A stretch of 64,000 nucleotides of DNA. Source: Aureobasidium sp. EXF-3400 (lineage: Eukaryota; Ascomycota; Dothideomycetes; Dothideales; Saccotheciaceae). Every line of letters begins with the position of its first letter. Position 1 is the first letter of the stretch. Positions 10,285 through 22,396 of this stretch are shown here, in pieces. The stretch is taken from assembly GCA_024195585.1 (NCBI GenBank), contig SWBL01000146.1, positions 52,632 to 116,631 of the forward strand. Direction: 5' to 3'. The position numbers were made by a program, and so were the translations under genes. Under the pieces are notes generated by a model. The model was not told the DNA's origin. It was given only the letters and a program-made list of their open reading frames with translations, and made no database searches.

Positions 10285-12879
10285 GCTCCCTAGAGTGCGT
10301 ATAGGACTTGACCGAAGAAGCTGGGGAAGGATCGCGCAATTCACCACAAAGTCGCGAGATGGCGAAATGAGAAGGCGAACGGTCAAGTAAAAGAAATTGG
10401 GGTTAGCTGCAGAACTGGGATTTCTCTGACAAACTGTCGGAGAGGTCCTACAGGTTATAAGTAAGAGTTTCGCAGCTCGCCGATGAGAAAAAAATGATTG
10501 TGTGCCAGGGCGCCGGCTAGATAAGTGGAAGCGCGCCCCCAATTTTGACGACAAAACGCTCACGTTTCCCTCCGGTCTAAGATCTCCCGTGCGTGTCTAG
10601 ACACGAGCTTTGATAAGACGGCGTGGTCCGGCTCAGTCTGAAGCGAGAAGGTTGTTTGTGCTTATTCCTGGCGGGGAGAGCCTACTCCATCTGCTTTGCC
10701 TTCGCGATAAGGTGACATGCATCCAATCATACACTGATCTCCATGGAGAACAGCTGAACAGTGTGGTGTTCATCTGTACTGTCGTACCCGCGGACGTCGG
10801 AGTCGACCACCTCTTTCTCCCACGCGAGCACTTGCCGCAGAAACATGTTGAGCGCGCGCGGCCGCCCACCAGGTCAAAGCGGATCTTCAGTTTTCTTTAC
10901 GTACACGGGCCATGAACCCTAAGTATGCTTTTCACGTGGAGCGGCAGACCAGAAGCGAACAGTGTGCAGCAAGATCGTTCTGAATCCAACGAAACATCAG
11001 TTCGCATCTTGTTGCATTCTCATCCTTCTAATTGAGGTGTCAGTAATATATGAGGTTGAATTGACCATCTGACAAGCAGTCCAAGCATCGGACAAGCATT
11101 CCAAGAAATGCCACAGGATTTTCTTCGGTAAGTGTAGCCAACTTGGCAGCGTGTACAGTAACGGCGATCGCAAAGGTCTCTGGCAGCCTCGACGCTTCTG
11201 GATGCTCCTTCTTTGCAGAAGCACGCATGCCACTGATGCCATGTTGCAATCATATCCATCTTCAACGTCTCCTCCATCCCGAGATCCTGAAGGCAGGTAG
11301 ATCAAAGACATGATGGAATTTTATCACACATTATTTCAACCAGTTATCAAAGACCAGTAATTCCTCCTTCCTCAATCGTCGCCAAGCGAAGCCACCACAC
11401 CTTATCGTCCCGAGCTTTCAAGATCCTTCCCGAATGTTTTTCGAAGCCCTGAGGACTATCAGACGACGGCGCATGCTCGAAACACCTTGCCCTGAGAAGG
11501 ATTCAATAGGTAGCAATAATGCAGTACAGCAGTGCAAATGACCCACAACCATATGTTGGTTGGCAGGATCAATTTCCTTCTCAAGGTAATACCATGGGCC
11601 GTGGCTGTCCCGGTTTTGTGGGACTGGTCGCAACGCCCTCTCGCTTGTTGGACCGTAGTTCGGCGAACCTTGGACCCTGGATGGTTCTTGAAAGGCAGGG
11701 CTTCGAACAAGTCTTGCGCCCTGCATCTTGCAAGTCTGCAATGCAATCTAACCAAGAAACAAACTCTCATTGCATTTCCCGACCTGCGCATCGAGTAACA
11801 GAACATAAAGGAAGGATCTAAAGGTGAACATTTAGCCAAGAGGGAAAGAGAAGAGATTTCGAGATTCATAATGTTGTGGGTGTGACCCGGTCTTGTCAAT
11901 ATTCACCTCTGTATATCGAGCAACACGTAGTGGCCATCCTCTAAGATAGTCATGGTATACGGAGGTTGTTTTGCACCATTGGTAGACCAACATTAAGCTG
12001 AGCTCTTTGGTGTATTGATGTTGGAAGAATAGATAGAAAGTTTACGAACAAAGCTCATAACTCGAACAGCGGACGACCAACTATTACTGTCTTCCATTTT
12101 TTAAGATGTATGAACATCGACCTCATCACGTGGCATAGAACATCATTGGAGGCCATCGAAGATAAGACGTATGAATGATATCATTGGTATGCTAGAATAC
12201 AGAATAAAGGAGAATGATCAAGAAAGGCAAAAAACGAAAATCGAAGGGATCGCAAAAGATACACGCTGAAGCGGATTGTACACTCCATGGACGTGAGAGA
12301 CTTCATGCATGCATGGGCATAGTGGACAACGTCATGTCACCATAATTGATCGCGTATCAACCAGAGCGGACAGTGATGGCATATGATGTCCAGGCGGTCC
12401 GACGATATATTGGAGTTATAGCTCAGAGCGAGCTGAGACGAAGATATCATGCATGTCCATGGCACAAACTTGGGTACGAGTGCAGGTCATTTGACAAAGT
12501 CCACGATCCAGATCCAGAATCATGGTTCCATAAAGGAGATCAACCACGACGAATGAAAGCATGAGCAATGAGAATTCGTCAAAGCACGCATGTTTGCCAC
12601 TGGGTGTGTCACAGATCCACGCTTATGTCAAGCACTCGAAGATGTGGGAGGTGGGTCAAATCCAGGAGACAGGATCAGACGACATCAAAACCAGGCATGT
12701 GAAGCGCAGCGTGTCACGCATGTCTACCAGCATCGAAAACGACATCAAGCAGACCTATAGGCAATGGATGCAGTCGTTGGTTGTCGTCTTCAAGATCATG
12801 GTCAAAGTCATGGTCATGACGTTCCGGGCAAAGAGATCAGAACCGTCACACGATCACGGTGTCAAAGCAATGAGCCGCT
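10285..12879. other. Long intergenic region, no gene recognised
   Basis: About 2.6 kb between the permease start and the KH protein stop. The left part is the permease promoter. The right part (about 11.9-12.9 kb) probably includes the KH gene 3' UTR. Open frames up to 146 codons exist (for example minus 11459-11899) but are low-complexity and unrecognisable. No tRNA or repeat was found. Confidence 0.45.
10520..10711. promoter_or_regulatory. Three GATAAG sites upstream of the permease
   Basis: GATAAG occurs on the plus strand at 10520-10525, 10612-10617 and 10706-10711, all in one orientation, upstream of the minus-strand permease start at 10284. HGATAR is the binding sequence of nitrogen GATA factors (AreA/NIT2), which control nucleobase transporters in fungi. 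Spacing and number fit a nitrogen-responsive promoter, but binding is inferred. Confidence 0.4.
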
Positions 12880-14806
12880 CTATTGAGGCGGCATTTGGGG
12901 TTGACCCTGTCCGCCCTGGCCGTTCTGGGCAAGAGCAGCATACCCTGTAGTGAAAGTATGATTAGCATAGTCCATGCAAAACATGCATTCGATCAACTTA
13001 CACATAGCACAGTAAGCTTGGTAGCCACCATAAGGGGCATACGGATCAGCGGCGTTAGGGTCAGCTGCAGGTGCTTGCTGAGGTGTGGAAGAAATGCCCT
13101 GCAGTGCAGAGATGGCCTGAGCAGCACCACCCATAGGCATCTGTCCATAACCTTGCTGCTGAGGCTGTTGTGAGTATTGGTTGTTACCATAGTCATTACG
13201 AGGAGCACGTTGTTCTCTTGCACCACCATTGCGATCACGTTGTTGCTGGGGTGGCGATTAGCAGTCTGCATACCTACAAGTTGCATTTGAGACTTACCAC
13301 AGTGTCGACCTTTTCCCAAATAGCGCGCTTTGCCTCGTCGATGGCAGAGCGGCTACCTACCAAACCTATGCGGCGCTGAACGTCGGGCTGTTCAGGTTGG
13401 CCAACGTTGATTTTGCATCCCGTAGTGGCTTGCATATCCTTAATAGTTTCACCTCCTTTGCCGATGATCATACCGACTGCCTCGGACGGCACGTATATCT
13501 CTTCGGTAATCTTGTCGTTTCCACCACGGTCGTTGCCCACACCTCCGCGGTAAGGGTCGAAAGACGCAGGTCCTCGGGAGTCCTGGTGAGCGGGTTGGTG
13601 GCCAGGATGGCCGGGGGGTGGGCGGACATCGCTCTCGACAATCTCGAGAATCATCTCTTTGGCAATGCGAGCAGCTTCGGGTGAGCCAATCAAGTTGACA
13701 GGGCGCATTCCGTTGATGCTCTTGTTCTCGCTGACGATGTTGACGTGGCAACCACTACGCTCCTGTAGGTCACGAATGGTTTCACCACCACGGCCGATGA
13801 TGAGACCGACAGTCTTGTCGGGCACCATGATTTGAACACTGTTCTCACCTTCGCGCAAGGCAGGTTGTTGATCCCTTTGTTGCATCACAGGTTGTTGAGG
13901 ACGGCCCATGGACGGACCGCGCTCTGGAGGCACGCTACCACCATTCTCATCCATGACACGGAAGATTTCCTGCTTTGCTATTTCGCGGGCCTGTGGAGGT
14001 CCAGTAATGGTGCATTGACGGTTGACAGCATTGGGCTCCTTGGCTGGGATGAATTGGACGCGAGCACCGCTTTCGGACTCGACACGTCGCAGATTCTCGC
14101 CGTTGCGACCAATGATCAAACCAACAAGAGCGGACTTGACTGAGATGGTATCACTGTCGGCGGGAGCAGCGCGCGAAGTAGGCGAGCGAGGTCCGCGACC
14201 ACCAGGACCGGGCGAGAAGTTTCCTCTTCCTCCACGGGGACCAGGAGAGTGGGATCTGTCGCGGTTGTTGTAGCCACGGTCTCTGCGGTCCGCATCGCGG
14301 CGCTCATCGCGGTAGGGGTTGAAGTTGCCGCGGAAGTTGTCGCGGCGAGGAGGTGAACGCGAGCGGGATCTGGATTGTTGATACGGGGCTCTGCCAGCGA
14401 GACGAGGGTCAGCGCGCGGGGCCTGTTGGTGAATCTGCTGTTGAGGACGGTTGTCGTAGGAGATGCCGCGGTCGGCAGCGATACTCTTGGCCTTTGCGAT
14501 GGCTTCGGCGATGCTGACGGAACCGGTGTTGACAGGACGGATTGCGCTCAGGTCGACGCTGCCAGAGCTGGACGGCTGCGGTAGAGGGAAGCCGCCAAGT
14601 GAGGGGGTAGGAATCTGGGCGGGGAGGGTTTGAGGATAGCCTTGGGGCATAGCACCAGGAGGAGGGCCCTGTTGTTGGGGTTGAGCAGGGTTGGAGGCAG
14701 GGCGCTGAGCTGCGAGGTTTGTTAGTGAAGCTGTACTCGAGTCGAGGGAGCTGAGACAAGTACCCAGTGCGGCCAGGATGCTGGAGATGTCGGCTTGACC
14801 GGCCAT
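12880..14806 (-). CDS. Three-KH-domain RNA-binding protein (FUBP-like)
   Basis: Exons 14806-14764, 14709-13298, 13245-13002 and 12944-12880 give 587 residues. The GXXG loops of three KH domains are plain: VGLIIGRNGEN (about residue 214), VGLIIGRGGET (about 317) and VGMIIGKGGET (about 425). Upstream is a Pro/Gln-rich region and an Arg/Ser/Gly-rich stretch (RSRSRSRSPPRR, RGGRGNFSPGPGGRG). The tail is Gln/Asn/Gly-rich and ends GQPQMPPQ. The layout resembles vertebrate FUBP/KSRP proteins, which bind single-stranded nucleic acid and act in RNA decay, splicing or transcription. The fungal role is not established. The start MAGQADISSIL was chosen because the frame upstream is unlike protein and the 54-nt first intron then joins ILAAL to AQRPASN. 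Confidence 0.9.
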
Positions 14807-15198
14807 GCTGTCGCAACCTTCAGTCGCGTCGAGGATCGGGGTATGTTTGGATGGCTCCGGCTGTCGAAGATGCGCGCGTAAAGATTCGAGGCGGGATAAG
14901 CTCAAGATGAGCTCGAGGAAGGGCGAGTTAGTAAAGACGAGAGACGAAAAGGAAGAAATCGTCACTGGAGAGAAGAAGCCGAAGCCTTGGCCACGCGACG
15001 CTACTTCCCAATCCGGCGACGGTTTTCTTCTTTGCTTCACTGCAGTGTTCTCATTCTGCCTTCTACTACACGATCAGGCATAATACATTCAAGCTTCTAT
15101 CTAGACTCCTGTCTATGTCTTTGCATTACAAACCTCCATCATGTCCCCAGTGATCATGCGGTGCTCTTCCTTTCGCCTCTCCAAGCCTGAGGTGTCCT

Positions 15199-15951
15199 TC
15201 ATTGAGCTGCTCTGTTCGACAAGTGATCCAAAATCCTCTCATAAGCCCAGTCCATGCACGCAGTCATGTTTCCTTGAACTGTCAGAGGTGCCGTGTCGAT
15301 CTTTAGCTCCTCACAGAGATCGCTCTTCAAAGTCCCCTCTACGTTTCCATCCTCGAACAAAAATGCATGGTCCTTGGCATAGTTTGCCCAAACCACAGAG
15401 TCGACATAACCAGGCGGATCCTCCCAGAACCCTTCCAATGTGACATAGCCTGTTCTGGCCTCTCTTCGCTGCTTCACTGTCTTGTGATCGGCGCGAAGGA
15501 ACAGCTTGATGTCGAACTGCTCTCGAATGTGTTGCATTTCTTGTGAGAAAAGCAGAAACCCGTCAATAATGAAGACCGGCACATCCGAGCTTGCGCTCAA
15601 CATCTTATGCGCTGTTTCCTTGAGTTCTGCCACTCTTTCCCTATCCACTCCGGATTCACCAACTGCGTTCTTGTCCTCCTTGGACTCTAGATTCGGCGGT
15701 AGATATCCATGGGTCTTGATGAAGTCGAGAGCCTTGTCTAACGAGTCCAGATCAAGTGACTCGAGGCAGTCCCAGTCTTGCAATCCATCTTTATTGACAG
15801 GTATCTCCTGATCTGTCTTGTAAAAGTCGTCTTCGTGCAAAATGAATGTGTTCGGGATTATGTCTCTCAGCAGCCGGGCGAGTGTTGTCTTCCCCGACGA
15901 CGACACACCGCTCACACCTATCAGCACTGCCTTGTTCCGTGTTGCGCTCAT
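15199..15951 (-). CDS. NRK1: Nicotinamide riboside kinase
   Basis: Single exon, 250 residues. The N-terminal P-loop is GVSSSGKTT, followed by the uridine-kinase-like HEDDFYKTDQEIP block and a DWDCLESLD segment typical of Nrk1. It phosphorylates nicotinamide riboside to nicotinamide mononucleotide for NAD salvage in the cytosol. The later block FLRADHKTVKQRREARTGYVT is the arginine-rich LID region, and FWEDPPGYVD is strongly conserved in the family. I chose the ATG at 15951 (MSATRNKAVLIGVSG) by family length; the frame is open back to 16062. It is head to head with the ARMH3-type gene, 237 bp apart. Confidence 0.93.
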   Translation of the reverse strand: MSATRNKAVLIGVSGVSSSGKTTLARLLRDIIPNTFILHEDDFYKTDQEIPVNKDGLQDWDCLESLDLDSLDKALDFIKTHGYLPPNLESKEDKNAVGESGVDRERVAELKETAHKMLSASSDVPVFIIDGFLLFSQEMQHIREQFDIKLFLRADHKTVKQRREARTGYVTLEGFWEDPPGYVDSVVWANYAKDHAFLFEDGNVEGTLKSDLCEELKIDTAPLTVQGNMTACMDWAYERILDHLSNRAAQ

Positions 15952-16188
15952 TGATGCCTGATAATATTGAAGCCGAGATTGACAAGTTGTCGGCCTTGGG
16001 TGCACGAAGCTGCTGACGTGGGCCTTGGCACGAGCTAGGCGGTTTGAGATTACAATAAACACCTCGTTCTGTCAACAGTGTTGTCTTGATTTCCTGCTTT
16101 GTTCTGGTCTAGCGATATTTTGTTGCACGTGTGGCTTGTTGTGCGACTTTACAGAAGGCAAAATCTCGAGATCACGTCAAGAGCCAGG
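15952..16188. promoter_or_regulatory. Divergent promoter, NRK1 / ARMH3-type gene
   Basis: The 237 bp between two divergent start codons must serve as promoter and 5' UTR for both genes. No motif was assigned. Confidence 0.5.
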
Positions 16189-18409
16189 ATGGAGCAATCA
16201 CCGTTAACACAACAATCACGCCCTGAGACTTTTGAACCGAAGGTCGCACAACTATACCGTCAGTTGTTCAGGGTATGCATTTTATTATAAAAATCTTCAA
16301 AGAGTTCCGCTAACCAGCTGCGCAGGACCGTAACGAAGATGAGAAGCCAGAAGGCTTTTGGCGGGAGTTCTTTCTTCTAAAGCCAGATAATGCACGACTT
16401 GGACAATTACTGGATAATCTCGAAGCCATTGATCTACTACACGCTTCGGTATGCATTCTATAGCTTGGAAATTCGAGGCCTATAGTTGACCTCTTATAGC
16501 ATCATTGTGAACAATTTGTGTCCCACGCCATCACATATGCCAAATCGGGGACATCGCCCTCAGATGAGAATGCTCTCGATGTGTGTAACATCTCTGACTT
16601 CCACGATCGCCTCAACTTACAAATCAGAATCTGACAGTATTTCTCTCGAAAGTGTTCTCGAAGAGATACACAAATCCCAGCTCAGATATCATTGAAGTGT
16701 TAGCTGGACTCGATAATGTCGATACTGTTTTTAACGACCTTGTGACGGTACTGGACACCATAATAAGTTCTGGAAAGACAGGTATGCTATTTTTCATCGA
16801 GCTTTGTGTGCAACTCCTAATCAAACTTAGTCCGCATACAGAAGAAAGCCGTCCAAGTGGCTCTCTGCGTGGCCTCAGGGGCCTTCCAGACTGGTCTACT
16901 TACATACTTTACGCAGCGTGACTTCTTTCCTTCTCTGATGAGAGTAAGTAGGTCAGTATGTCAGCTGTAAATTTTGCTGACTTGTCAAGTTTATTCGTGA
17001 TCTAGAAGATCCCTTGGACGCAGCACAACCACTGCTCCTAGCAGGACTCCTGGCAAACTATAACAAGTTCGAGACTTACAATCCCTATCATGCCCGATTT
17101 GCTGATTTTGTCAACCACGAAACGATTGTTCAAATCTGCAGATCGATCGAAAGCACCTGTACCTTCTTGAGAGATCAGTATGTTGCCATTCAGGACGACG
17201 TTCCTGAAGCTTGGAGCATTGGAGGCACTTTGAGTTACATTGGTCTGGGAGCTCTTGCTGGTGCGAAGCCTGCAGTACCCGCGCCAACAGAGGACGAGAT
17301 GAAGGCAAAATTTGCTGAACAGTGAGTACACTCTTCATTGCTGAAGAAGATTGTTACTTATCTTAGCCAGACCGCAACCACAAGCAGGAACACTGCTCAC
17401 GGTATACGACTTTATCGTTGCCAACAAAGCTTTCAGCGCAGACTTTGTTCGCGTAAACACCGTGGACAAAACACAAAGCTCACCCATAGCTCAGTATCTC
17501 TCCTTCTGCTCATACTTATATCAGCACGCCTACCGATCACAACGGGCTACGCAATATGCGCACCTCACCCTGTTCACAATTCAAAACCTCGTCGAAGATC
17601 TTGACATCGTGAGAAAGTTGTGCGAGACGACAGTACCAGTACGGCTGAGTCGTCAACGACCACCCCAACTACCTCTGGTCGCTACAGACCGTACAGTTGC
17701 TGCAAACGTGATCGACATCATGGTTGATAGCATCAACCACAACCTAAGGAAGAAGTTAGATGTAGAGCTGTACATGCTCAATGTCGGCATCCTTTTGCGT
17801 CTCATCACATTCCTCGGCAAAGCGAGGATACGCCTTGGTAAGATGACTGTTACCTGCAATGTTGTATTCAAACAGTCACACTAACCTCAAAACACAGCGT
17901 ATCACTGGCCAGAGCTCTGGCGCTCACTCCTATCTTTTGTCCGCTTCCTTACTGTCTACGCCGACGACCTACGCTCTCTCTACCGTATAGACGCCTTGAT
18001 CCACACCCTGGTCAATCTCCTGTCGCTATCTCTGACCAATGGCGAAACCTTCCTCCCCGATACAGCCAGCTACGACGACATTTCCTACAAGCTCGTTGAA
18101 TTCGGTCCTTCACTGCTCTCTTTCCGCGACGCCTATGCTTTACAACAAGGCGAAACGGCAGCTGCAATGAACATCTTAGTGCATGTGTCCAAGCACTACA
18201 GTGATTTGATTGCAAGTCAAAAGGGCAAAGCCAAGAATCTGAGTCCCAGGGAAGTGCAGAAGATTATCAAGGATGGGTATGAGACGTTGAGTATTGAAGC
18301 CAAGGAGGGATTGGATCATTGGGGTATGTATAGAGAGGCGGAGCACAAGGCGCAGCTGAAGAGGATAGCGAGGACGGCTTGCGCCGATGCGAGGGCGCTG
18401 ATGGGATAG
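16189..18409 (+). CDS. ARMH3/DUF1741 armadillo-like protein, eight exons
   Basis: Exons are 16189-16272, 16326-16448, 16500-16580, 16628-16781, 16831-16943, 16990-17321, 17371-17837 and 17898-18409, coding for 621 residues with all phases consistent. The FWREFFLLKP motif near residue 33 and the C-terminal blocks (AYHWPELWRSLLSFVRFL, DRTVAANVIDIMVDSI) match the DUF1741/ARMH3 family. The human homologue C10orf76 acts at the Golgi with PI4KB and GBF1; the fungal role is inferred only. The protein is almost all helical. Introns are clustered in the 5' third and are 46-60 nt long. The intron before RPQPQAG uses a CCAG acceptor, which keeps the frame (AEQ-PQPQAGTLL). Confidence 0.88.
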
Positions 18410-19332
18410 AACGTTATGTCACGATACTGACACGCTCAAGTGTTGAAACCAAAAGTTTGTTTCAGGGAAGCAGCGATTCTGATCACCCTTCTTGAATGAT
18501 AGTAAATAAGAAAGCATACGTCAGAGAGCGCCTTTCGTGCTTTCCTGCCGTACGAACCCCTCGCATGCATTCGAGAGGTGAAAAACATTCAGTGCAGGTG
18601 CAGTTGTTGTCCGTTTTTGATGACCAGTCGTAGCAACTTGCGTAGCCATGGTCTCAAAATGCTCAAGCACGAAGTAGATTGAAAATGCAAGCCGTTCACT
18701 CATCTGATTTTCACTTCTCGCTTCCTCTCACTCCTCTCTTTACTGTTGCCTCTATATTCTCATCAAGCACCTCTTCCTCCAGCAATCGGCAAGATGGCCC
18801 AATCGGTAAAACCATCCCCTTTGCGATAAAACTCTCAGAAGTCCTTGGTTCGACCGTCGGATGTAGCGGAACTTTCGTTTCTGTTCTCTTCTGTAAAGGT
18901 AGAACACTTTGCAGTAGAAGAGAGTTTTCCCAGACTGCTGTAAGCGCTGGCATGGTTTTTTGTTGTTGGTTTCGAGGCGAGAAGGTTTTGGTTTCTTTCT
19001 ACTCATGACGATCGTTGCATGCTGATGGTGCAGTGCTGACAGTGAGGATGTGAACGTTGCCTAGTATGGCAACTACAGTGGAAAACCGAGATACACGGGA
19101 GTTCAGCAATTCAATTGCATTGTACAACTGTCTGTAAGAGAAGCAAGTATCTACAGGAGCAAGACATCAAAGGCATAAGAGAAAAAAAGGGGGGTATATG
19201 TCTATCAGAAGTGAAAGGAATTCTCAAGTGCTTGGCCCGCCGGGTCTGTTGTCGCCGCTGCGTAGCTGTCGTATACTTCATCCGTATTGGAAAAAACAGA
19301 GGAAGAAGGGGTTGAGAGAGATCAGGTGTATC
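18410..19332. other. Intergenic, convergent 3' ends
   Basis: Between the convergent ARMH3-type and rhodopsin-fold genes. I see no coding exon; short frames have no recognisable content. Confidence 0.5.
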
Positions 19333-20789
19333 TTAGCGCGCATGCGGTAATCCTTGCTCGAGGTCACGAGCAAACGCACGAGTCGAAGATTGAGAAGCGT
19401 CATCACGATCGTCGTCTTTGCGATCAGAAGCCATGACCGACATCTCAATCGTCGTTGATGTCATGATGCCATGCATAGGCAGATCATCGATACTCGACTC
19501 ACTGCTGCTGCCGCGATTTGTGCTGCGTATGTGATGGCTATAAGGGAGTACCTCTCTCGTGTGCACGTTCGTCGTCGTCTTTGCCTCTTGTGGCCGTGTA
19601 GGCTCAATGATGGCGTGGAAATCGTCCATGGACCGTCTGGACAGTCCCAAGTTGCTCTTTTGTGTGTTACGTGTGCGGTTGCGGGCTGTGAGGCCTGTTG
19701 TGCTGGCGTTACGTCGTCTATAGGCTGAGCTGCTGACAAAGCCTGGTGTCCAGCTTTTGAGTGCTGGTAGCGCTTCGCGTAAGAGAGGCCAAACGCAGGG
19801 TAAATTCGAGACGTAGATGGCTACTGAGGCTTCTCTCGTATACCAGAACATGTAGTCCGCTGAATAGACGGATATGAAGAACTCGGCTTTTGTGAGAGTG
19901 GCTGCAATGATGACAAAAATGCCCATTGAGAAAACGCACTTTGGATATGTTAGTAACGTTTACGATTGTAGATCTGGAAAGTACCGACCAAGAGGACAAG
20001 TTTTTGTTTGACACCAATCGAGACTTGCATAATAAGAGGGAAAGGAATCATAAGCATAAAGACGTCCGAAGAGATGTTGAAGATTGCCTGAACAATTGCA
20101 TAGTCGAACAATACCATGCAATTCAATGGCGGAGAAGGAGAGATCTGCCAGTATGAGGAGAATGGCCGGCACTCGAGGAAGTAGGCCAGTTGACAAGCTA
20201 CATAGCCAATTGCAGTGTAGACAGCAAGTATTTTGACCGCTATTTGTTGCTTCAGGCCCATCCTGCAAATGGTCAGTATTGGAGATGGGTCCGGGTCCGA
20301 GCGTACTTACGTGAGACGGCCGTACAACTTCAAAGTGCATACTTTCAAGATCCAAATCGTGTTAAGCATGGCCTGTTCCGCCACCAAGTCGATTTTGGCC
20401 CCCCTTTGCCTGACTTTGACTTGTTCTTCTGTGAGTGCGGAGACATCTTCTCCTGGCATAGCAAGTGCGGAACCACCACCTTGTGCCTGGTTAAGATGAG
20501 TAACAATCTCCTTCGGGAACAAAGAGTGCACTTACTGTAAGATTCAATGTCACTATCAGGAGCGTGTAGAAGATCGCAGCCACCAGGATTAGGTAGTCAT
20601 CGAACTCCAGATGCCGGATACCAAGCTTCCTGATTCTAGCATACCTGATTCGTAACGATAAGCATTGGTCTGAGCAGAACGAATATGGGGGACGAACATG
20701 CGGAGAGCAATAACCACTATGCCCAGTGCGTATAAGGCCCAAGACTCTCTTTGCAAGTCATGTTGAAACCCCAGAGAGAAGGCTCCCAT
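19333..20789 (-). CDS. Fungal 7-TM rhodopsin-fold membrane protein (PTH11-like)
   Basis: Clear exons are 20625-20536, 20486-20311, 20262-19989 and 19938-19333; the first exon is probably 20789-20694. Conserved blocks of the fungal rhodopsin-domain family are all present: RESWALYALG in helix 1, FDDYLILVAAIFYT, EQAMLNTIWILKVC, YVACQLAYFLECRPFSSYW, FNISSDVFMLMIPFPL, KQKLVLLCVFSMGIFVII and YTREASVAIYVSNLP. A Ser/Arg/Asp-rich cytoplasmic tail of about 150 residues follows. Such proteins are orphan receptors or membrane proteins of unknown ligand. The join between the first two exons is uncertain: only a weak GTCCCC donor with a 68-nt intron keeps the phase (413 residues), and it drops a few residues expected in loop 1. 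A frameshift or missed exon is possible. Confidence 0.78.
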
Positions 20790-22396
20790 GATTTGGTAGT
20801 TGTATGGAAGGTGTCGGCGGACTCCGGCGTTGGTTATGTAAGAATTTCGCTCTCCAGGACCAAGCTCGTACAATGACAGCGGGAGTTGTAAATATGCTTA
20901 AAGAAACCTGGAGTTAGGTCGAGCACTCTTGCGGAGAGATCATGCTAGTTTGGACCCTGTAGATGGAAGCTAAAGTGGCAGAAAGATCATGTTTCTGTTT
21001 GGTCTCAATCGTATAGATGAGCAGAACCAGGGCACATCCTTCGGGGATCAGACCCTACAAGTATGCACCGGAACCCAGGCAAGCATCTCTCCAGGACCTC
21101 GCGGAATGGCACCCATGCCAGAATGAACCGTGCCCAGACCAAAAAGCCGCCATGTGGATCAGAGATGGTGGAGCTTTGAGTCCTGTAGGACGCAGTTCGT
21201 TCGCCAACTAGGTTTTTGCTAGGGCCATTCGAGAAGACTCACCAAAAACGCCAATCATGTTCTTTAGGCGAGATTACGAACTTCTACTGCCAATCATGAC
21301 TTCACGGGCGTTCACGCAAGACATGGAACACGCGGTAGGAGAAGATGGTGGTAGCATATGTGTCCTATTGGTTGCGGATGATGAGATAAGCACGGCAGAG
21401 CAGATGATTCCGTTCTTAAGACCTTAAAGGCTGGAGGCCCATAATTTGAACGGCCAGCCCTATCATCGACGCCAGGGCGCGAATATCGTTGCTCAATTTC
21501 TCGGGAATCGGAAGCCGAGCAGCATGAAAGAAACGCATGTGCTTTCTGCCGGCAACAATCTCAACTCAACGCTGGCGCATTTGTACGTATCACTTCGGAG
21601 ATATGCAGAGTCCCAAGTGATATGAAAACCACCTCGCTTCCCGATTCTTTCTAGGCGATCGAGACCCTGAGTTGCGAATTTTGGAGATTCGCGACGACGA
21701 AGCACGAACGCGATAAGGGCAGAGTTCTCTCGAGTCATCTCCTAGCAAGCAATGCGAGGTTCGGTGGCGTTTGCTATTGCCTTGAGGCTTTTCGTAAAAA
21801 TAAGGTGCAAATCCTTCCCGGTTTCATAAAGACACGCGAGGGCTCTCACGTGTCATGGGCAGGTCTTCCTTCTGATGCTGAAGCTTGAGAGCGATGAAAC
21901 TGAGGATAGCATTGATCGACCGGTATATATACGCGACCCGGGTGTCCGGTGCTATACAGAAATTATTAAGTTAGGTGCTATGTTGAGCCTCTGTGCAACG
22001 GGGATAAAACCTGGAGAACTTTCAACATCATGCAGCACATCTTAATTAATGTCATCATATCATTGCTACGAAAACGTAGGTCAAGCTATTTAAGAGCCAT
22101 GTTCTGTGCTTCTGCTAAAAATCAGACGAGCAGAAGCCACCACCGCCTCCACATCTCAGCCGGCAGAAAGCGAAGCGATCCGTTGTGAGCTAACGCGATA
22201 TCGGGGCGTCCTTCTATACAATACTCCATAGAAAGGCCGAAACAACTTTGTGCTGGCGTGTGTAAAGCGTTCGAGTCAGACATCAGGGAATCTTGGAGCA
22301 GGTGGGACTATCGTGGCATGTCGGATCTGCCCAAGTGCTGCAAGACACTCTGAATGGGCTGAAGAAGGTCTTGTTTTCCGATAAGGCATGCGGAAA
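20790..22396. other. Intergenic, no gene recognised
   Basis: About 1.6 kb upstream of the rhodopsin-fold gene and downstream of the RFC gene. Frames are short. No repeat, tRNA or conserved peptide was seen. Confidence 0.45.

Noticed and set aside
11459..11899. 146-codon open frame on the minus strand in the long intergenic region
   Set aside because: No recognisable domain and unusual composition; nearby frames on both strands are of similar length, so it is probably chance.
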